The notes: generated from the sequence alone by a model not told the origin. A DNA stretch of 64,000 bases from Planococcus rifietoensis (GCF_001465795.2 NZ_CP013659.2:1816501-1880500), one strand, 5' to 3'. Shown: positions 54,325-64,000, numbered from the stretch's first letter. Numbers and translations are program-made.

Positions 54325-55296
54325 CTACTCTCTTTCGATAATCCCCCAGCGTTTACGGATTTCTTCCGTTTGCTGGATCATCCGGTCGAACAATTCCTGG
54401 ACAGTCGGCACGTCCCGGATCAAGCCCGTCACTTGCCCTGCCCAGCCGAACCCTTTTTCTTGTTCTCCATCATAAATATAGCGTTTATTGGCGGTTCCGC
54501 TAATATAATCTTTTAGCGCTTCGTAGCTCGGCGACTCTTTTTCGATCTCCAAGATGCGATCCGTCCATGCGTTGGACAAAGTACGGGCCGGTGCACCAAT
54601 GCTGCGCTTGATAATAACTGTATCGTTTTCTGTGCTGTCAATCAACTGCTGCTTATACAGCTGTGACGCGTGAATGCATTCTTTTGTTGCAATGAAACGT
54701 GTTCCCATTTCTATTCCTTCAGCTCCTAGCGCATGCGCCGCCATCCATCCGCGGCCGTCGCCAATGCCCCCAGACGCGATCACAGGAATCGACACGGCAT
54801 CGACCACTTGCGGAATCAGAACCATTGTCCCGATATCATCACGGCCGAGGTGCCCCCCACCTTCATGCCCGACGACCATAACGGCATCCGCCCCAAGCAT
54901 CTCCGCCTTTTCAGCTTGGCGTCTTGCTGCCACCAACACCAATTTCTTGATATCGGTGCCTTCCAATTGTTCGAAGATCGGTGTCGGGTTGCCGCCAGTC
55001 ATCGACACAACAGGCACCCCTTCTTCGATCGCTACGTCGAGCATGTGTGAAAATGCACGACCGTGCTCACCGATCGCAAAATTTACACCGAATGGCTTAT
55101 CTGTCAATTCGCGGACTTTGCGGATTTCTTCGCGCAACTCATCTGCCCCCGGAAGGCTCATCGCCGTAATCTGCCCAAGCCCTCCGGCATTCGAGACCGC
55201 TGCCGCTAGATCCGCATAAGCTAAATATGCCAGGCCTCCTTGGATGATCGGATAGTCGATTCCAAGCAGTTCCGTGATTCTTGTCTTAAATGCCAT
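54325..55296 (-). CDS. FMN-dependent nitronate monooxygenase / 2-nitropropane dioxygenase family
   Basis: 323-aa TIM-barrel flavoprotein of the NMO/FabK-like family. N-terminal TRITELLGIDYPIIQGGLAY, catalytic-region motif VVGHEGGGHLGRDDIGT with the conserved His, and FMN-phosphate loops IPVIASGGIGDGRG and EGIEMGTRFIATKE. It could oxidise nitronates or act as an enoyl-ACP reductase-like enzyme; sequence alone does not decide. First of a pair with yktA, divergent from speA. Confidence 0.88.
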   Translation of the reverse strand: MAFKTRITELLGIDYPIIQGGLAYLAYADLAAAVSNAGGLGQITAMSLPGADELREEIRKVRELTDKPFGVNFAIGEHGRAFSHMLDVAIEEGVPVVSMTGGNPTPIFEQLEGTDIKKLVLVAARRQAEKAEMLGADAVMVVGHEGGGHLGRDDIGTMVLIPQVVDAVSIPVIASGGIGDGRGWMAAHALGAEGIEMGTRFIATKECIHASQLYKQQLIDSTENDTVIIKRSIGAPARTLSNAWTDRILEIEKESPSYEALKDYISGTANKRYIYDGEQEKGFGWAGQVTGLIRDVPTVQELFDRMIQQTEEIRKRWGIIERE

Positions 55297-55435
55297 AATC
55301 CCACTCCTTTTTTGTCCTCTATTTGTCTATTCGCTTCAATTTCGAAATTCCCTTTTCGATGCATGCAGCTTGTCCCGCGCGGACGAAAATAAGTCAGACA
55401 TCCATGCTATAAGTGTAGTAACGCAGCGTCTTGCA

Positions 55436-55444
55436 TGCTATAAT
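55436..55444 (+). promoter_or_regulatory. Extended -10 promoter of speA
   Basis: TGCTATAAT (55436-55444) is an extended -10. A similar CATGCTATAA occurs 31 bp upstream (about 55404-55413). No good -35 is seen for either. Confidence 0.6.
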
Positions 55445-55485
55445 TTCTCTTGTTTTCATTTTGATAAAGTGAGGTGCACGTCCCA

Positions 55486-56955
55486 TTGTCACAACTCGAA
55501 ACTCCGCTCTTTGATGCTCTATTGAAGCATCGGAATCGGCATCCTATACAATTTCACATTCCCGGCCATAAAAAAGGCCAAGGGGTCGATCCCGCTTTCC
55601 GGGAATTTGTCGGCGATAATATCCTGTCGATTGACTTGATCAATATAGCGCCACTTGATGACCTGCATTCCCCAAAAGGCGCCATCAAACAAGCGCAGGA
55701 ATTGGCAGCGCAGGCGTTTGGCGCAGACCATACTTTCTTCTCAGTCCAAGGAACGAGCGGCGCCATTATGACGATGATTTTGAGTGTCGTTGGGCCGAAC
55801 GACAAAATCCTCGTCCCGCGCAACGTCCATAAATCCATCATGTCAGCCATCGTTTTTGCCGGCGCCATCCCTGTCTTTATCCATCCGGAAGTCGATCCAG
55901 AACTCGGCATCTCCCATGGCATTTCGCCTGAATCAGTAGAGAAAGCCTTAATGGAATATCCCGATGCCAAAGCAGTGCTTGTCATCAATCCAACTTATTT
56001 CGGCGTAGCCGCTGATTTGAAACGCATTGTCGATATCGCCCATGACAAATCCATTCCTGTGCTGGTCGATGAAGCGCACGGCGTCCATATCCATTTCCAT
56101 AAATCCTTGCCAGTTTCCGCGATGGCAGCAGGCGCGGACATGGCTGCCACTTCGGTCCACAAACTAGGCGGCTCTATGACCCAAAGTTCTGTTTTGAATG
56201 TGCGTGAAGGATTGGTATCGCCGAAACGCGTCCAAGCGACTTTGTCGATGCTTACGACGACCTCGACATCCTACCCAATACTGGCATCGCTTGATACCGC
56301 ACGGCGACAGCTCGCGATCCACGGCTTCGACCTGATCGACCAGACCATTCGGCTGGCACAGGACGCTCGCAAGCGGATCAATAAGATTCCCCATTTGGTA
56401 TGCGTTGGGAAAGAGCTGCTTAATTCTTCCGCGACTTACGATATGGACCCGACCAAATTATTGATCAGCGTCAAAAACCTCGGCATCACCGGCCACCAGG
56501 CAGAAGAATGGCTGCGCGAGAACGCCAACATCGAAATCGAACTGTCCGATTTGTATAACATCCTCTGCCTCGTCACACTCGGTGATAGCCGGAAAGAAAT
56601 CAACTTGCTCGTCAACGCCTTGCAGCGTATGAGTGAAGCCTTGGAGACTGAACATGCGGTTGCGGAACCGATTGTCTTATTGCCTGAAATTCCGCGGCTT
56701 GCGATGACGCCTCGCGATGCTTTCTACGCAGAGACGGAAATCATTCCGATCGATGAAGCGGTGGGACGTATCTCGGCCGAGTTCATCATGGTTTATCCAC
56801 CGGGCATTCCGATTTTTATCCCGGGCGAAATCATTACCGAGGAAAACATTTCCTACATCCATACGAACGTCAAAGCCGGGCTGCCGGTGCAGGGCCCTGA
56901 AGATGATTCGCTCCAAACGCTTCATGTCATCAAAGAACATCATGCATTCCGTTAA
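55486..56955 (+). CDS. speA: Arginine decarboxylase SpeA (Orn/Lys/Arg decarboxylase family)
   Basis: PLP enzyme starting polyamine synthesis by decarboxylating arginine to agmatine; assignment follows close similarity to B. subtilis SpeA. 489 aa. Start of fold FHIPGHKKGQGVDP, SVQGTSGAIMTM, VDEAHGVHIHFH, the PLP-lysine segment TSVHKLGGSMTQSS, and the C-terminal Orn/Lys/Arg domain with FIMVYPPGIPIFIPGE. The start is TTG 55486, about 9 nt after GAGGTG, matching the family N-terminus (LSQLETPL); the earlier GTG overlaps that site. Lysine decarboxylation cannot be excluded. speB and other polyamine genes are not nearby. Confidence 0.92.
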   Translation: MSQLETPLFDALLKHRNRHPIQFHIPGHKKGQGVDPAFREFVGDNILSIDLINIAPLDDLHSPKGAIKQAQELAAQAFGADHTFFSVQGTSGAIMTMILSVVGPNDKILVPRNVHKSIMSAIVFAGAIPVFIHPEVDPELGISHGISPESVEKALMEYPDAKAVLVINPTYFGVAADLKRIVDIAHDKSIPVLVDEAHGVHIHFHKSLPVSAMAAGADMAATSVHKLGGSMTQSSVLNVREGLVSPKRVQATLSMLTTTSTSYPILASLDTARRQLAIHGFDLIDQTIRLAQDARKRINKIPHLVCVGKELLNSSATYDMDPTKLLISVKNLGITGHQAEEWLRENANIEIELSDLYNILCLVTLGDSRKEINLLVNALQRMSEALETEHAVAEPIVLLPEIPRLAMTPRDAFYAETEIIPIDEAVGRISAEFIMVYPPGIPIFIPGEIITEENISYIHTNVKAGLPVQGPEDDSLQTLHVIKEHHAFR

Positions 56956-56966
56956 GGATAGACAAT

Positions 56967-57004
56967 AAAAAGGATCCAGCGCCATGAGCGCTGGATCCTT
57001 TTTT
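56967..57004. terminator. Bidirectional terminator between speA and the deacetylase gene
   Basis: Stem AAAAAGGATCCAGCG/CGCTGGATCCTTTTT with a short loop (56967-57004). Confidence 0.9.
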
Positions 57005-57008
57005 GTCG

Positions 57009-57878
57009 TCAGATTCCTTCTATTTCATCCGGATCTACAAACTCATAGCCTTTGTCGCGCAGCCCTTCGATGATTTGCGGCAGCGCTTCATTTGTCCACT
57101 CCCTATCATGCATGAGCAAGTTTCCGCCGCTATTGAGTTCAGGGGCGTTGATCATAATTTCCGTCAAAGCTTCCGGTTCCATATAACCCTCCATGAAATC
57201 ATAGCCGTATGTCCAGTTCATGCGCACCATGCCCTGTTCTTCGGCAAGCGCTTTACTGAACTCGGTGTTTACGCCAAACGGGGCACGGAAAAACTTCGGC
57301 GCCTCCCCGATGATCGCTTCGACACGCTCATTCAGTGACACGATCTCATCTTGCTGGACGCTTTCTGTGGACTGTTTCAAGTTGACATGGGTATTCGTAT
57401 GGTTTCCGATCGCAAAGCCCATGTCGTGAATTTCAGACAAGGTCTGTTGTTCTTCCTCTGTATCGAGGAAATGCCCGTTGACGAAAAAGATAGCCGGTAC
57501 ATCAAGTTCTTTCAAGGTTTCGGCCATTTCAAGCGAATATGTATCCGGTGCATCATCGATCGTGATCAAGACTGCTTGTTCGTTCGCATCTCCAATCGGT
57601 TCAACTTGGGAGTTTTGCGGATTAATGCGATAGCGCGGTTCGGCAGCCTGTTCGCTGTCTTCTTCCACCCCCTGCTCTTCCGCAACTTCCTGTTCTTCTA
57701 TTTCTGCTTGTTCTTCTTGATCGCTTGCGGATTGCTCTGATGCCACATCTTCCTCGACATCATCCGTTTGCGCCGATTGTTCTTGTGCTGTATCTTCCGG
57801 CTCTGAAGCAGTCTCATCAGAACAAGCCCCGAGCAGAAATACCGCACATGTCGGCAGCAGCCAATTTCGTTTTTTCAT
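57009..57878 (-). CDS. Polysaccharide deacetylase-family lipoprotein
   Basis: 289-aa exported lipoprotein: signal peptide with lipobox FLLGAC (Cys about residue 19), a very acidic Glu/Gln/Asp linker (about 20-85), then a NodB-like carbohydrate esterase 4 domain. CE4 motifs: VLITIDDAPD (general TFDDG, here with Ala-Pro after the DD), GNHTNTHVNL (metal His pair), FFRAPFGVN, WTYGYD and LLMHD. It may deacetylate cell-wall glycan. The variant first motif leaves catalysis probable but unproven. ATG 57878 has AAGGAGG; ten in-frame codons upstream are leader. Confidence 0.9.
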   Translation of the reverse strand: MKKRNWLLPTCAVFLLGACSDETASEPEDTAQEQSAQTDDVEEDVASEQSASDQEEQAEIEEQEVAEEQGVEEDSEQAAEPRYRINPQNSQVEPIGDANEQAVLITIDDAPDTYSLEMAETLKELDVPAIFFVNGHFLDTEEEQQTLSEIHDMGFAIGNHTNTHVNLKQSTESVQQDEIVSLNERVEAIIGEAPKFFRAPFGVNTEFSKALAEEQGMVRMNWTYGYDFMEGYMEPEALTEIMINAPELNSGGNLLMHDREWTNEALPQIIEGLRDKGYEFVDPDEIEGI

Positions 57879-57930
57879 AATCAACCTCCTTGTGTAAAAT
57901 TTTAACATACGCAGGACATATAAAGCATAG

Positions 57931-57959
57931 AAAAAAGGACCGCATTTTGCGGTCCTTTC
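57931..57959 (-). terminator. Terminator of the pdh operon
   Basis: Stem AAAGGACCGCA/TGCGGTCCTTT (57934-57958) with a T-run on the minus strand, right after pdhD. Confidence 0.88.
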
Positions 57960-57967
57960 ATAATTAT

Positions 57968-59377
57968 TTATTTGATGATGTGAATCGGCGTGCCTAGAGC
58001 CACTTCCGCCGCTTCCATTGTAATCTCAGCCAAAGTCGGGTGAGCGTGGATTGTCATCGCGATGTCTTCCACAGTCATGCCCGCTTCGATGGCCAAACCA
58101 ATTTCTGCAACCATGTCAGAAGCTCCCGCTCCAACGATTTGTCCGCCTAATAGCAAGCCATCTTCTTTACGGGAGACCAATTTCACGAAGCCTTCAGAAG
58201 AGTTCAGCGACAAAGCGCGTCCGTTAGCGCCGAATGGGAATTTAGCCGCTGTCACTTCAAAGCCTTCTTCTTTAGCCTGTTCTTCAGTCAAACCGACACT
58301 TGCAAGTTCAGGGTCTGTAAAGCAAACCGCTGGAATTGCCATGTAGTCAACTTCCGATTTTTCGCCGGCAATCGCTTCAGCAGCAACTTTGCCTTCGTAA
58401 GATGCTTTGTGAGCCAATTGAAGTCCTGCCACAATATCACCGATCGCATAGATGTTCGGGATGCTTGTACGGCATTGCTTGTCGACTTCGATAAGCCCGC
58501 GCTCGCCCATTTTGATGTTGAGCTCTTCAAGGCCCATTTCATCCGTGTTCGGACGGCGGCCGACAGTTACCAATACGTAGTCTGCGTCGATTGTTTTCTC
58601 TTCGCCGCCTGCTTCGTATGAAACCGATACGCCTGAATCTGATTCTTCTACGCCTTTAGCAGACGCTTTTGTGATGACTTCTACACCTTTTTTCTTCAAG
58701 CCTTTTTTGACAATTGACGTCATTTGCTTTTCGAATCCAGCAAGAATATCTGGTGCGCCTTCAAGAATAGTCACTTCAGAACCCATGTTTGCATAGGCAG
58801 TCCCAAGCTCAGTTCCGATATAGCCGCCGCCGATGACGAGCAGCTTGTTCGGGACTTCTTTCAAAGCAAGTGCACCACTTGAATCGATCACGCGCTCTGA
58901 ATATTTGAATGTTGGGATTTCAACTGGGCGTGAACCCGTTGCGATAATAGCGTTTTTGAACTTATACGTTTGGGCAGAATCCGCGTCCATGATGCGAACA
59001 GTGTTTTCGTCTACGAAATATGCTTCGCCGCGGACGATTTCCACTTTATTGCCTTTTAGCAAGGATTCGACGCCGCCAGTCAATTTCTTGACGACACTGT
59101 CTTTGAACGCTTGTGCTTTTTCGAAGTTCAAAGAAACTTCTTTCGCCACAATGCCCATGTCATCGGAATGCTGGGCTTCTTCAAAACGGTGGCCGACAGA
59201 AATCATCGCTTTTGAAGGGATACAGCCGACGTTCAAACAAACGCCGCCGATGTATTCTTTCTCAACGATGGTTACTTTTTGGCCAGTCTGTGCTGCACGG
59301 ATAGCTGCGACATAGCCGCCAGGGCCTGAGCCGATGACGAGCGTGTCTGTTTCGATTGGAAAATCTCCTACTACCAT
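57968..59377 (-). CDS. pdhD: Dihydrolipoyl dehydrogenase (E3 of pyruvate dehydrogenase)
   Basis: FAD enzyme reoxidising lipoyl groups of E2 with NAD+. 469 aa. FAD-binding [16 protein letters not shown], redox disulfide [13 protein letters not shown] (about 44-56), NAD-binding [22 protein letters not shown] motif [11 protein letters not shown], and the dimer-interface catalytic HAHPTLAE (His-x-His-Pro-T). Last gene of pdhABCD, 5 bp after pdhC with GGAGG upstream. It may also serve other 2-oxoacid dehydrogenases. Confidence 0.97.
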   Translation of the reverse strand: MVVGDFPIETDTLVIGSGPGGYVAAIRAAQTGQKVTIVEKEYIGGVCLNVGCIPSKAMISVGHRFEEAQHSDDMGIVAKEVSLNFEKAQAFKDSVVKKLTGGVESLLKGNKVEIVRGEAYFVDENTVRIMDADSAQTYKFKNAIIATGSRPVEIPTFKYSERVIDSSGALALKEVPNKLLVIGGGYIGTELGTAYANMGSEVTILEGAPDILAGFEKQMTSIVKKGLKKKGVEVITKASAKGVEESDSGVSVSYEAGGEEKTIDADYVLVTVGRRPNTDEMGLEELNIKMGERGLIEVDKQCRTSIPNIYAIGDIVAGLQLAHKASYEGKVAAEAIAGEKSEVDYMAIPAVCFTDPELASVGLTEEQAKEEGFEVTAAKFPFGANGRALSLNSSEGFVKLVSRKEDGLLLGGQIVGAGASDMVAEIGLAIEAGMTVEDIAMTIHAHPTLAEITMEAAEVALGTPIHIIK

Positions 59378-59382
59378 AAGTT

Positions 59383-60774
59383 TTACGCCTCCATTAATAG
59401 TAATTCTGGTTCACTTAACAAACGTTTGATGTGATTTAATGCATGTTGTGCAGTTGCTCCGTCGATCATGCGGTGATCGAAGCTCAATGATAATGCTAAC
59501 ACAGGAGCTGCTACAATTTCACCATTTTTCACTACCGGTTTTTCAGCAATGCGCCCGATGCCTAAGATAGCAACTTCCGGGTGGTTGATGACTGGCGTGA
59601 ACCATTGGCCGCCTGCAGACCCAATATTCGTGATCGAGCATGAAGCACCTTTCATTTCAGCAGATGACAATTTGCCATCACGCGCTTTTGTTGCAAGCTG
59701 GTTGATTTCATCGGAAATGGCGAAGACGGATTTACGGTCTGCATGCTTGATAACTGGGACGAGCAATCCTTTGTCCGTGTCTGCAGCAATACCGATATTG
59801 AAGTAGTGCTTGTGAATTACTTCGCCGGTTTCATCGTCGAATGACGTATTAAGTGCCGGGAATTCACGCAATGTGCTGACCAAAGCTTTGACGACATACG
59901 GCAAATACGTCAGCTTGATTTCTTTTTCCGCAGCGATGTCTTTGAACTTTTTGCGGTGTGCAACGAGTTCGGTTACATCGACTTCGTCCATTAACGCGAC
60001 GTGAGGAGCCGTGTGCTTCGAATGTACCATCGCTTTGGCGATCGCTTTGCGCATGCCGGACATTTTTTCGCGAGTTTCCGGGAATTCGCCTTCTGGAGCG
60101 GCTGCTGCAGGGGCTTCTTTTGTTTCCTGTGTTTCTTGTGACGCTGTTTCCTGGTCTGCTGCCGGTGCTTCTTGCTCCTGCCCGCCGTCCAAGAATGCTT
60201 CAATATCTTGTTTCATAATGCGGCCGTTGTCTCCAGACCCTTTGACTTTCTTGATATCGACTTCTTTTTCACGCGCGAATTTACGCACAGATGGCATTGC
60301 AATGACACGTTTATTCGGGTCGCTGTCTGCTTCATCTGCTTGCGGCTGGTCGCCTGCGCCGGTTTCGCCTTCTGGCTTGCTTTCCGGAGCCGGTTCTTTA
60401 TCGACATTTTCACCGGATTCAGCTGTTCCTGACTGGACCTGCTCTTCTGTTTCTTCCTGCGTTTCCTCTTGTTTTGCTTCTGGGGCAGGTTTTTCTTCGT
60501 CGTCTTTTCCGCCTTTGAAGTGGACATCATCCGCATCCGGAGAATCGATTTTCACGAGTACATCTCCGACGACTGCGACTGTTCCTTCTTCTACAAGCAC
60601 TTCCTCGATAGTTCCTGAAACAGGAGACGGGATTTCTACGACCGCTTTATCATTCTGCACTTCACACAGAATATCGTCTTCTTCGATCGTGTCTCCGGCC
60701 TTGATAAACCATTTTACTATTTCACCTTCGTGGATACCTTCACCGATATCCGGCAATCGAAATTCAAAAGCCAT
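59383..60774 (-). CDS. pdhC: Dihydrolipoamide acetyltransferase (E2 of pyruvate dehydrogenase)
   Basis: Core acetyltransferase of the complex, 463 aa. One N-terminal lipoyl domain (1-80, lipoyl Lys in [13 protein letters not shown]), an acidic Glu/Gln/Pro/Ala linker (about 85-160), an E1/E3-binding domain ([20 protein letters not shown], core SVRKFAREK), a second linker, and the catalytic domain (about 240-463) with [10 protein letters not shown] (catalytic His). The start is ATG 60774 with AAAGGGTG; the open frame upstream crosses a palindrome and is leader. 170 bp separate it from pdhB, against 3-5 bp for the other junctions. Confidence 0.96.
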   Translation of the reverse strand: MAFEFRLPDIGEGIHEGEIVKWFIKAGDTIEEDDILCEVQNDKAVVEIPSPVSGTIEEVLVEEGTVAVVGDVLVKIDSPDADDVHFKGGKDDEEKPAPEAKQEETQEETEEQVQSGTAESGENVDKEPAPESKPEGETGAGDQPQADEADSDPNKRVIAMPSVRKFAREKEVDIKKVKGSGDNGRIMKQDIEAFLDGGQEQEAPAADQETASQETQETKEAPAAAAPEGEFPETREKMSGMRKAIAKAMVHSKHTAPHVALMDEVDVTELVAHRKKFKDIAAEKEIKLTYLPYVVKALVSTLREFPALNTSFDDETGEVIHKHYFNIGIAADTDKGLLVPVIKHADRKSVFAISDEINQLATKARDGKLSSAEMKGASCSITNIGSAGGQWFTPVINHPEVAILGIGRIAEKPVVKNGEIVAAPVLALSLSFDHRMIDGATAQHALNHIKRLLSEPELLLMEA

Positions 60775-60790
60775 TCTAGTCACCCTTTCT

Positions 60791-60824
60791 ATTGTACATT
60801 CCATGCGGCGCGCCATATGGAATG
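60791..60824 (-). promoter_or_regulatory. Candidate pdhC promoter with 28-bp palindrome
   Basis: Minus-strand TACAAT (60796-60791) directly follows a near-perfect inverted repeat (60824-60797): arms CATTCCAT/ATGGAATG around GGCGCGCC. The palindrome fills the -10/-35 spacer and reaches the -35 position, where no good hexamer is seen. Operator or mRNA hairpin; both are inferences. Confidence 0.5.
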
Positions 60825-60840
60825 CTGCTGTTAGCAATGA

Positions 60841-60882
60841 TTCAGCACCGGCTTTCGTTACGCGAAAGCCGGTTCAACTGAA
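60841..60882 (-). other. Strong hairpin in the pdhB-pdhC gap without T-run
   Basis: An 11-bp perfect stem ACCGGCTTTCG/CGAAAGCCGGT (60847-60857 with 60863-60873) with a 5-nt loop and outer TTCAG/CTGAA pairing. No T-tract follows on the minus strand, so it is more likely a processing or stability element than a terminator. A further GCGGC/GCCGC hairpin lies near 60918-60938. Confidence 0.65.
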
Positions 60883-60944
60883 TTCAGGCTGTTTTTCTAG
60901 TTTCGTACTGGACCGAGCGGCGTGTTGCTGCCGCTATCCGGAAA

Positions 60945-61922
60945 TTAGAAATTCAGTACTTTTTTCGCTGTTTCTACTATATCCTTTGCATTCGGCAGCC
61001 AAACTTGCTCAGCTTGCGAGAATGGGAAGACAGAGTCCGGTGCTGTTACGCGGAGTACTGGAGCTTCAAGGCTCAAGATTGCGCGGTCGTTGATCTCAGC
61101 CACGACATTCGCCGCAATTCCAGCTTGTTTTTGAGCTTCCTGTACGACGATTGCACGGTTCGTCTTTTCAACGGATGCAATAATCGCTTCGATATCAAGC
61201 GGCTGAACTGTGCGCAAATCGACGACTTCCACTGAGTGGCCATCTTTTTCCAATTCTTCAGCTGCTTTCATGCTCTCTTGCACCATAGCACCGTAAGTGA
61301 TGATAGAAAGGTCTGTACCTTCACGTTTCACGTCGGCTTTGCCAAGTGGAATCGTGTATTCTTCTTCCGGCACTTCTTGGCGGAATGAACGGTACAATTT
61401 CATATGCTCAAGGAAAATAACCGGGTCGTTGTCGCGGATGGCCGAGATCAACAATCCTTTTGCATCGTATGGTGTCGATGGGATGACTACTTTCAAACCG
61501 GGTTGTGAAGTCATGAGTCCTTCGAGTGAGTCAGCGTGCATTTCCGGCGTGTGTACGCCGCCGCCGAATGGTGAACGGATGGTCACCGGCGATGTCAACG
61601 TGCCGCCGCTGCGGTAGCGCATACGCGCCATTTGGCCGCTGATGGAATCCATGACTTCGAAAACAAAGCCGAAGAACTGGATTTCCGGTACCGGGCGATA
61701 GCCTTGCAATCCAAGACCGATCGCTAGGCCGCCGATGCCTGATTCAGCGAGTGGCGTATCGAATACACGATCTTCGCCGAATTCTTTTTGCAAACCTTCA
61801 GTTGCGCGGAATACACCGCCGTTATTACCTACGTCTTCACCGAAAACAAGAACATTTTCATCGTTTTTCATTTCTGTTTTCAGAGCGTCCGTAATCGCTT
61901 GGATCATCGTCATTTGTGCCAT
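60945..61922 (-). CDS. pdhB: Pyruvate dehydrogenase E1 beta subunit
   Basis: Beta chain of the thiamin-diphosphate E1 component, 325 aa. Conserved [38 protein letters not shown] (core [11 protein letters not shown]) and the C-terminal [11 protein letters not shown]. It pairs with PdhA to form the alpha2beta2 active site. It starts 3 bp after the pdhA stop, and the next gene is 170 bp away. Confidence 0.97.
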   Translation of the reverse strand: MAQMTMIQAITDALKTEMKNDENVLVFGEDVGNNGGVFRATEGLQKEFGEDRVFDTPLAESGIGGLAIGLGLQGYRPVPEIQFFGFVFEVMDSISGQMARMRYRSGGTLTSPVTIRSPFGGGVHTPEMHADSLEGLMTSQPGLKVVIPSTPYDAKGLLISAIRDNDPVIFLEHMKLYRSFRQEVPEEEYTIPLGKADVKREGTDLSIITYGAMVQESMKAAEELEKDGHSVEVVDLRTVQPLDIEAIIASVEKTNRAIVVQEAQKQAGIAANVVAEINDRAILSLEAPVLRVTAPDSVFPFSQAEQVWLPNAKDIVETAKKVLNF

Positions 61923-61925
61923 GGC

Positions 61926-63053
<1,128 letters not shown>

Positions 63054-63110
63054 TTATCTGTATTAAAATTTTAACACTAGCTTAGTGATACAATCGCCAC
63101 ATTCTTTTTT

Positions 63111-63139
63111 AGTATACGCCACCACAATATTACGGTCAA
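63111..63139 (-). promoter_or_regulatory. Sigma-A promoter of pdhABCD
   Basis: TTGACC (63139-63134), 17-bp spacer, TATACT (63116-63111) on the minus strand. The roughly 65-nt leader has a CACTA/TAGTG hairpin near 63075-63088 and a 12-bp palindrome TTAAAATTTTAA (about 63063-63074). Confidence 0.8.
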
Positions 63140-63270
63140 TCATAGAAGAACAATACATTATACGTGTATACCCGTTTTGCCAAATCTTAAAAATACCTGT
63201 AACTGTACTATAAAGAAAATCACATCTGTATTATAATACAGAATAATACCTTCGCACTTTTATAGCACAG

Positions 63271-63294
63271 AAAAAAGCAGCCACAGCGGCTGCT
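63271..63294 (-). terminator. Terminator overlapping the ykyA stop
   Basis: Stem AGCAGCC/GGCTGCT (63276-63282 with 63288-63294) then TTTTTT on the minus strand. It separates ykyA from pdhA. Confidence 0.85.
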
Positions 63295-63938
63295 CAGTCG
63301 TTTTCTGCATTCATTTTTTCAATGGTTTCGTTTTTCAGTTCATTAAACTGTTCCGTCTGTTCGTTGAAAGCTGTTACGGCTTCTTGCACCAGCTCATTCT
63401 GTTCATTTACTTCATTGGTCTTGTCTTGAAGAGTGGCAAGATCCATATCCTCTTCCGCTACCATTGCATACAATTCTTTCTGGTGTTCGATCAATGTCTG
63501 ATAGGCATCCGTGAATTCACCATGTTTTGCAAAGCGCTCGTCCATTCGCTCTTTCAGCGCTTGGAGATCCGACTTAACGGCTTCTTCTTCCGTTTCCTCA
63601 ATTAATTCGTCGATTCCGTCGAATTCTTCGGCAGCGCTTTGCATCGACTCGCGTTCCGTCTCCAACAAGTCAAGCCGCTCATCGGCAGAAGCGATCGCTT
63701 CCTGTGACTTCTCTTCCACTTCTGCCTGCTGTTCCTTGGTTAAGGCCATGATCGATTCGAAGATTTCTTGCTCGTTCTGTTCACGGCTCTGCAATTCGCT
63801 CTGCACATCACGATACTCGGCTTCCTCTTCGAAAGTCGTCTCCAAAATTTCATTCAGTTGCTCTTCTGTCGATGCCCCTGAACATGCCGAAAGAAAGAGA
63901 GTGCCGGTCAGAACCGTGGCGATGGCTATTTTCTTCAC
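63294..63938 (-). CDS. ykyA: YkyA-type lipoprotein (putative cell-wall binding)
   Basis: 214-aa lipoprotein: signal peptide VKKIAIATVLTGTLFLSAC with the lipobox Cys at about residue 19, then an almost wholly helical, Glu/Gln-rich coiled-coil body. Family YkyA (putative cell-wall binding lipoprotein) by position upstream of pdhA and by form; molecular role unknown. The start is GTG 63938, about 7 nt from AAGGGGGA; the ATG at 63962 lies before that site. Promoter TTGTAT-17-TATAGT is just upstream. Confidence 0.88.
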   Translation of the reverse strand: MKKIAIATVLTGTLFLSACSGASTEEQLNEILETTFEEEAEYRDVQSELQSREQNEQEIFESIMALTKEQQAEVEEKSQEAIASADERLDLLETERESMQSAAEEFDGIDELIEETEEEAVKSDLQALKERMDERFAKHGEFTDAYQTLIEHQKELYAMVAEEDMDLATLQDKTNEVNEQNELVQEAVTAFNEQTEQFNELKNETIEKMNAEND

Positions 63939-63968
63939 AATAAAGTCCCCCTTGATTTCCATGAATTA

Positions 63969-63997
63969 ACTATAGAGTGAATATCGGCAAAATACAA
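63969..63997 (-). promoter_or_regulatory. Promoter of ykyA
   Basis: TTGTAT (63997-63992), 17-bp spacer, TATAGT (63974-63969) on the minus strand. Confidence 0.7.
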
Positions 63998-64000
63998 TAA

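Noticed and set aside
60847..60873. Hairpin between pdhB and pdhC as a rho-independent terminator
   Set aside because: No T-tract follows on the minus strand and the operon continues, so it is listed as a non-terminator hairpin.
60011..61093. 360-codon open frame on the plus strand across pdhC and pdhB
   Set aside because: It is antisense to two certain genes, is Ser/Pro/Ala-biased in the way a mirrored frame is, runs through the palindromic gap, and has no family resemblance.

Overview
The window is a stretch of core chromosome from a low-to-moderate G+C Firmicute of the order Bacillales. Gene content and order follow Bacillus subtilis (dcw cluster, ylb block, cta block, yla block, pdh operon), but the cell-division cluster has the compact Staphylococcus/Planococcus form. 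The sporulation genes that sit in the same places in B. subtilis (spoVD, spoVE, spoIIGA, sigE, sigG) are absent. I infer a non-sporulating Planococcaceae member close to Planococcus/Planomicrobium; this rests on gene order and remembered protein similarity, not on a database search.

Layout, left to right. 1-6650 (minus): lspA (cut by the window edge), ileS with an isoleucine T-box leader, divIVA, ylmH, ylmG, sepF, ylmE. 6850-18560 (minus): dcw cluster mraZ-rsmH-ftsL-pbpB-mraY-murD-divIB-two DUF881 genes-sbp-ftsA-ftsZ, headed by a triple direct repeat that looks like a MraZ operator. 18708-26647 (minus): bshC, a DUF3397 membrane protein, a divergent PanE-like protein, a three-gene biotin-dependent acyl-CoA carboxylase operon, an atypical crotonase, rpmF and a DUF177 (YlbN) gene. 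26648-27031: a spacer between divergent genes that holds a ~120 bp imperfect inverted repeat. 27032-34274: the ylb region (tmcAL, ylbL, coaD, rsmD, ylbG, ylbF, ylbC) with a GDPD-type phosphodiesterase and a YugN-like gene. 34364-43239: an AI-2E family permease, then the aa3/caa3 cytochrome oxidase block ctaB-C-D-E-F, ctaG-ctaM, and divergent ctaA. 43277-52938: pyc, ftsW, ylaN, a YlaL-like gene, ylaI, ylaH, typA, ylaF, suhB. 53029-56955: YktA/YktB-type genes, a flavin oxidoreductase, speA. 57009-63938: a polysaccharide-deacetylase lipoprotein, pdhD-C-B-A and ykyA.

Functionally the window joins septum assembly (FtsZ, FtsA, SepF, DivIVA, DivIB, FtsL, PBP2b, FtsW, MraY, MurD), central carbon flow (pyruvate dehydrogenase, pyruvate carboxylase, acyl-CoA carboxylase), the terminal oxidase with its heme A supply, and translation factors. 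Most operons are bounded by clear rho-independent terminators, many shared by convergent genes and several overlapping stop codons. At least fourteen genes have GTG or TTG starts that were chosen from Shine-Dalgarno spacing.

I found no CRISPR array, prophage, insertion sequence, tRNA or rRNA, and no evidence of a wholly new multi-gene system. The most useful leads are regulatory or enzymatic: the MraZ-type triple repeat, a 28-bp palindrome on a candidate pdhC promoter, a crotonase lacking both usual catalytic glutamates upstream of the acyl-CoA carboxylase, a PanE-like protein with degraded active-site motifs, and the long intergenic inverted repeat.
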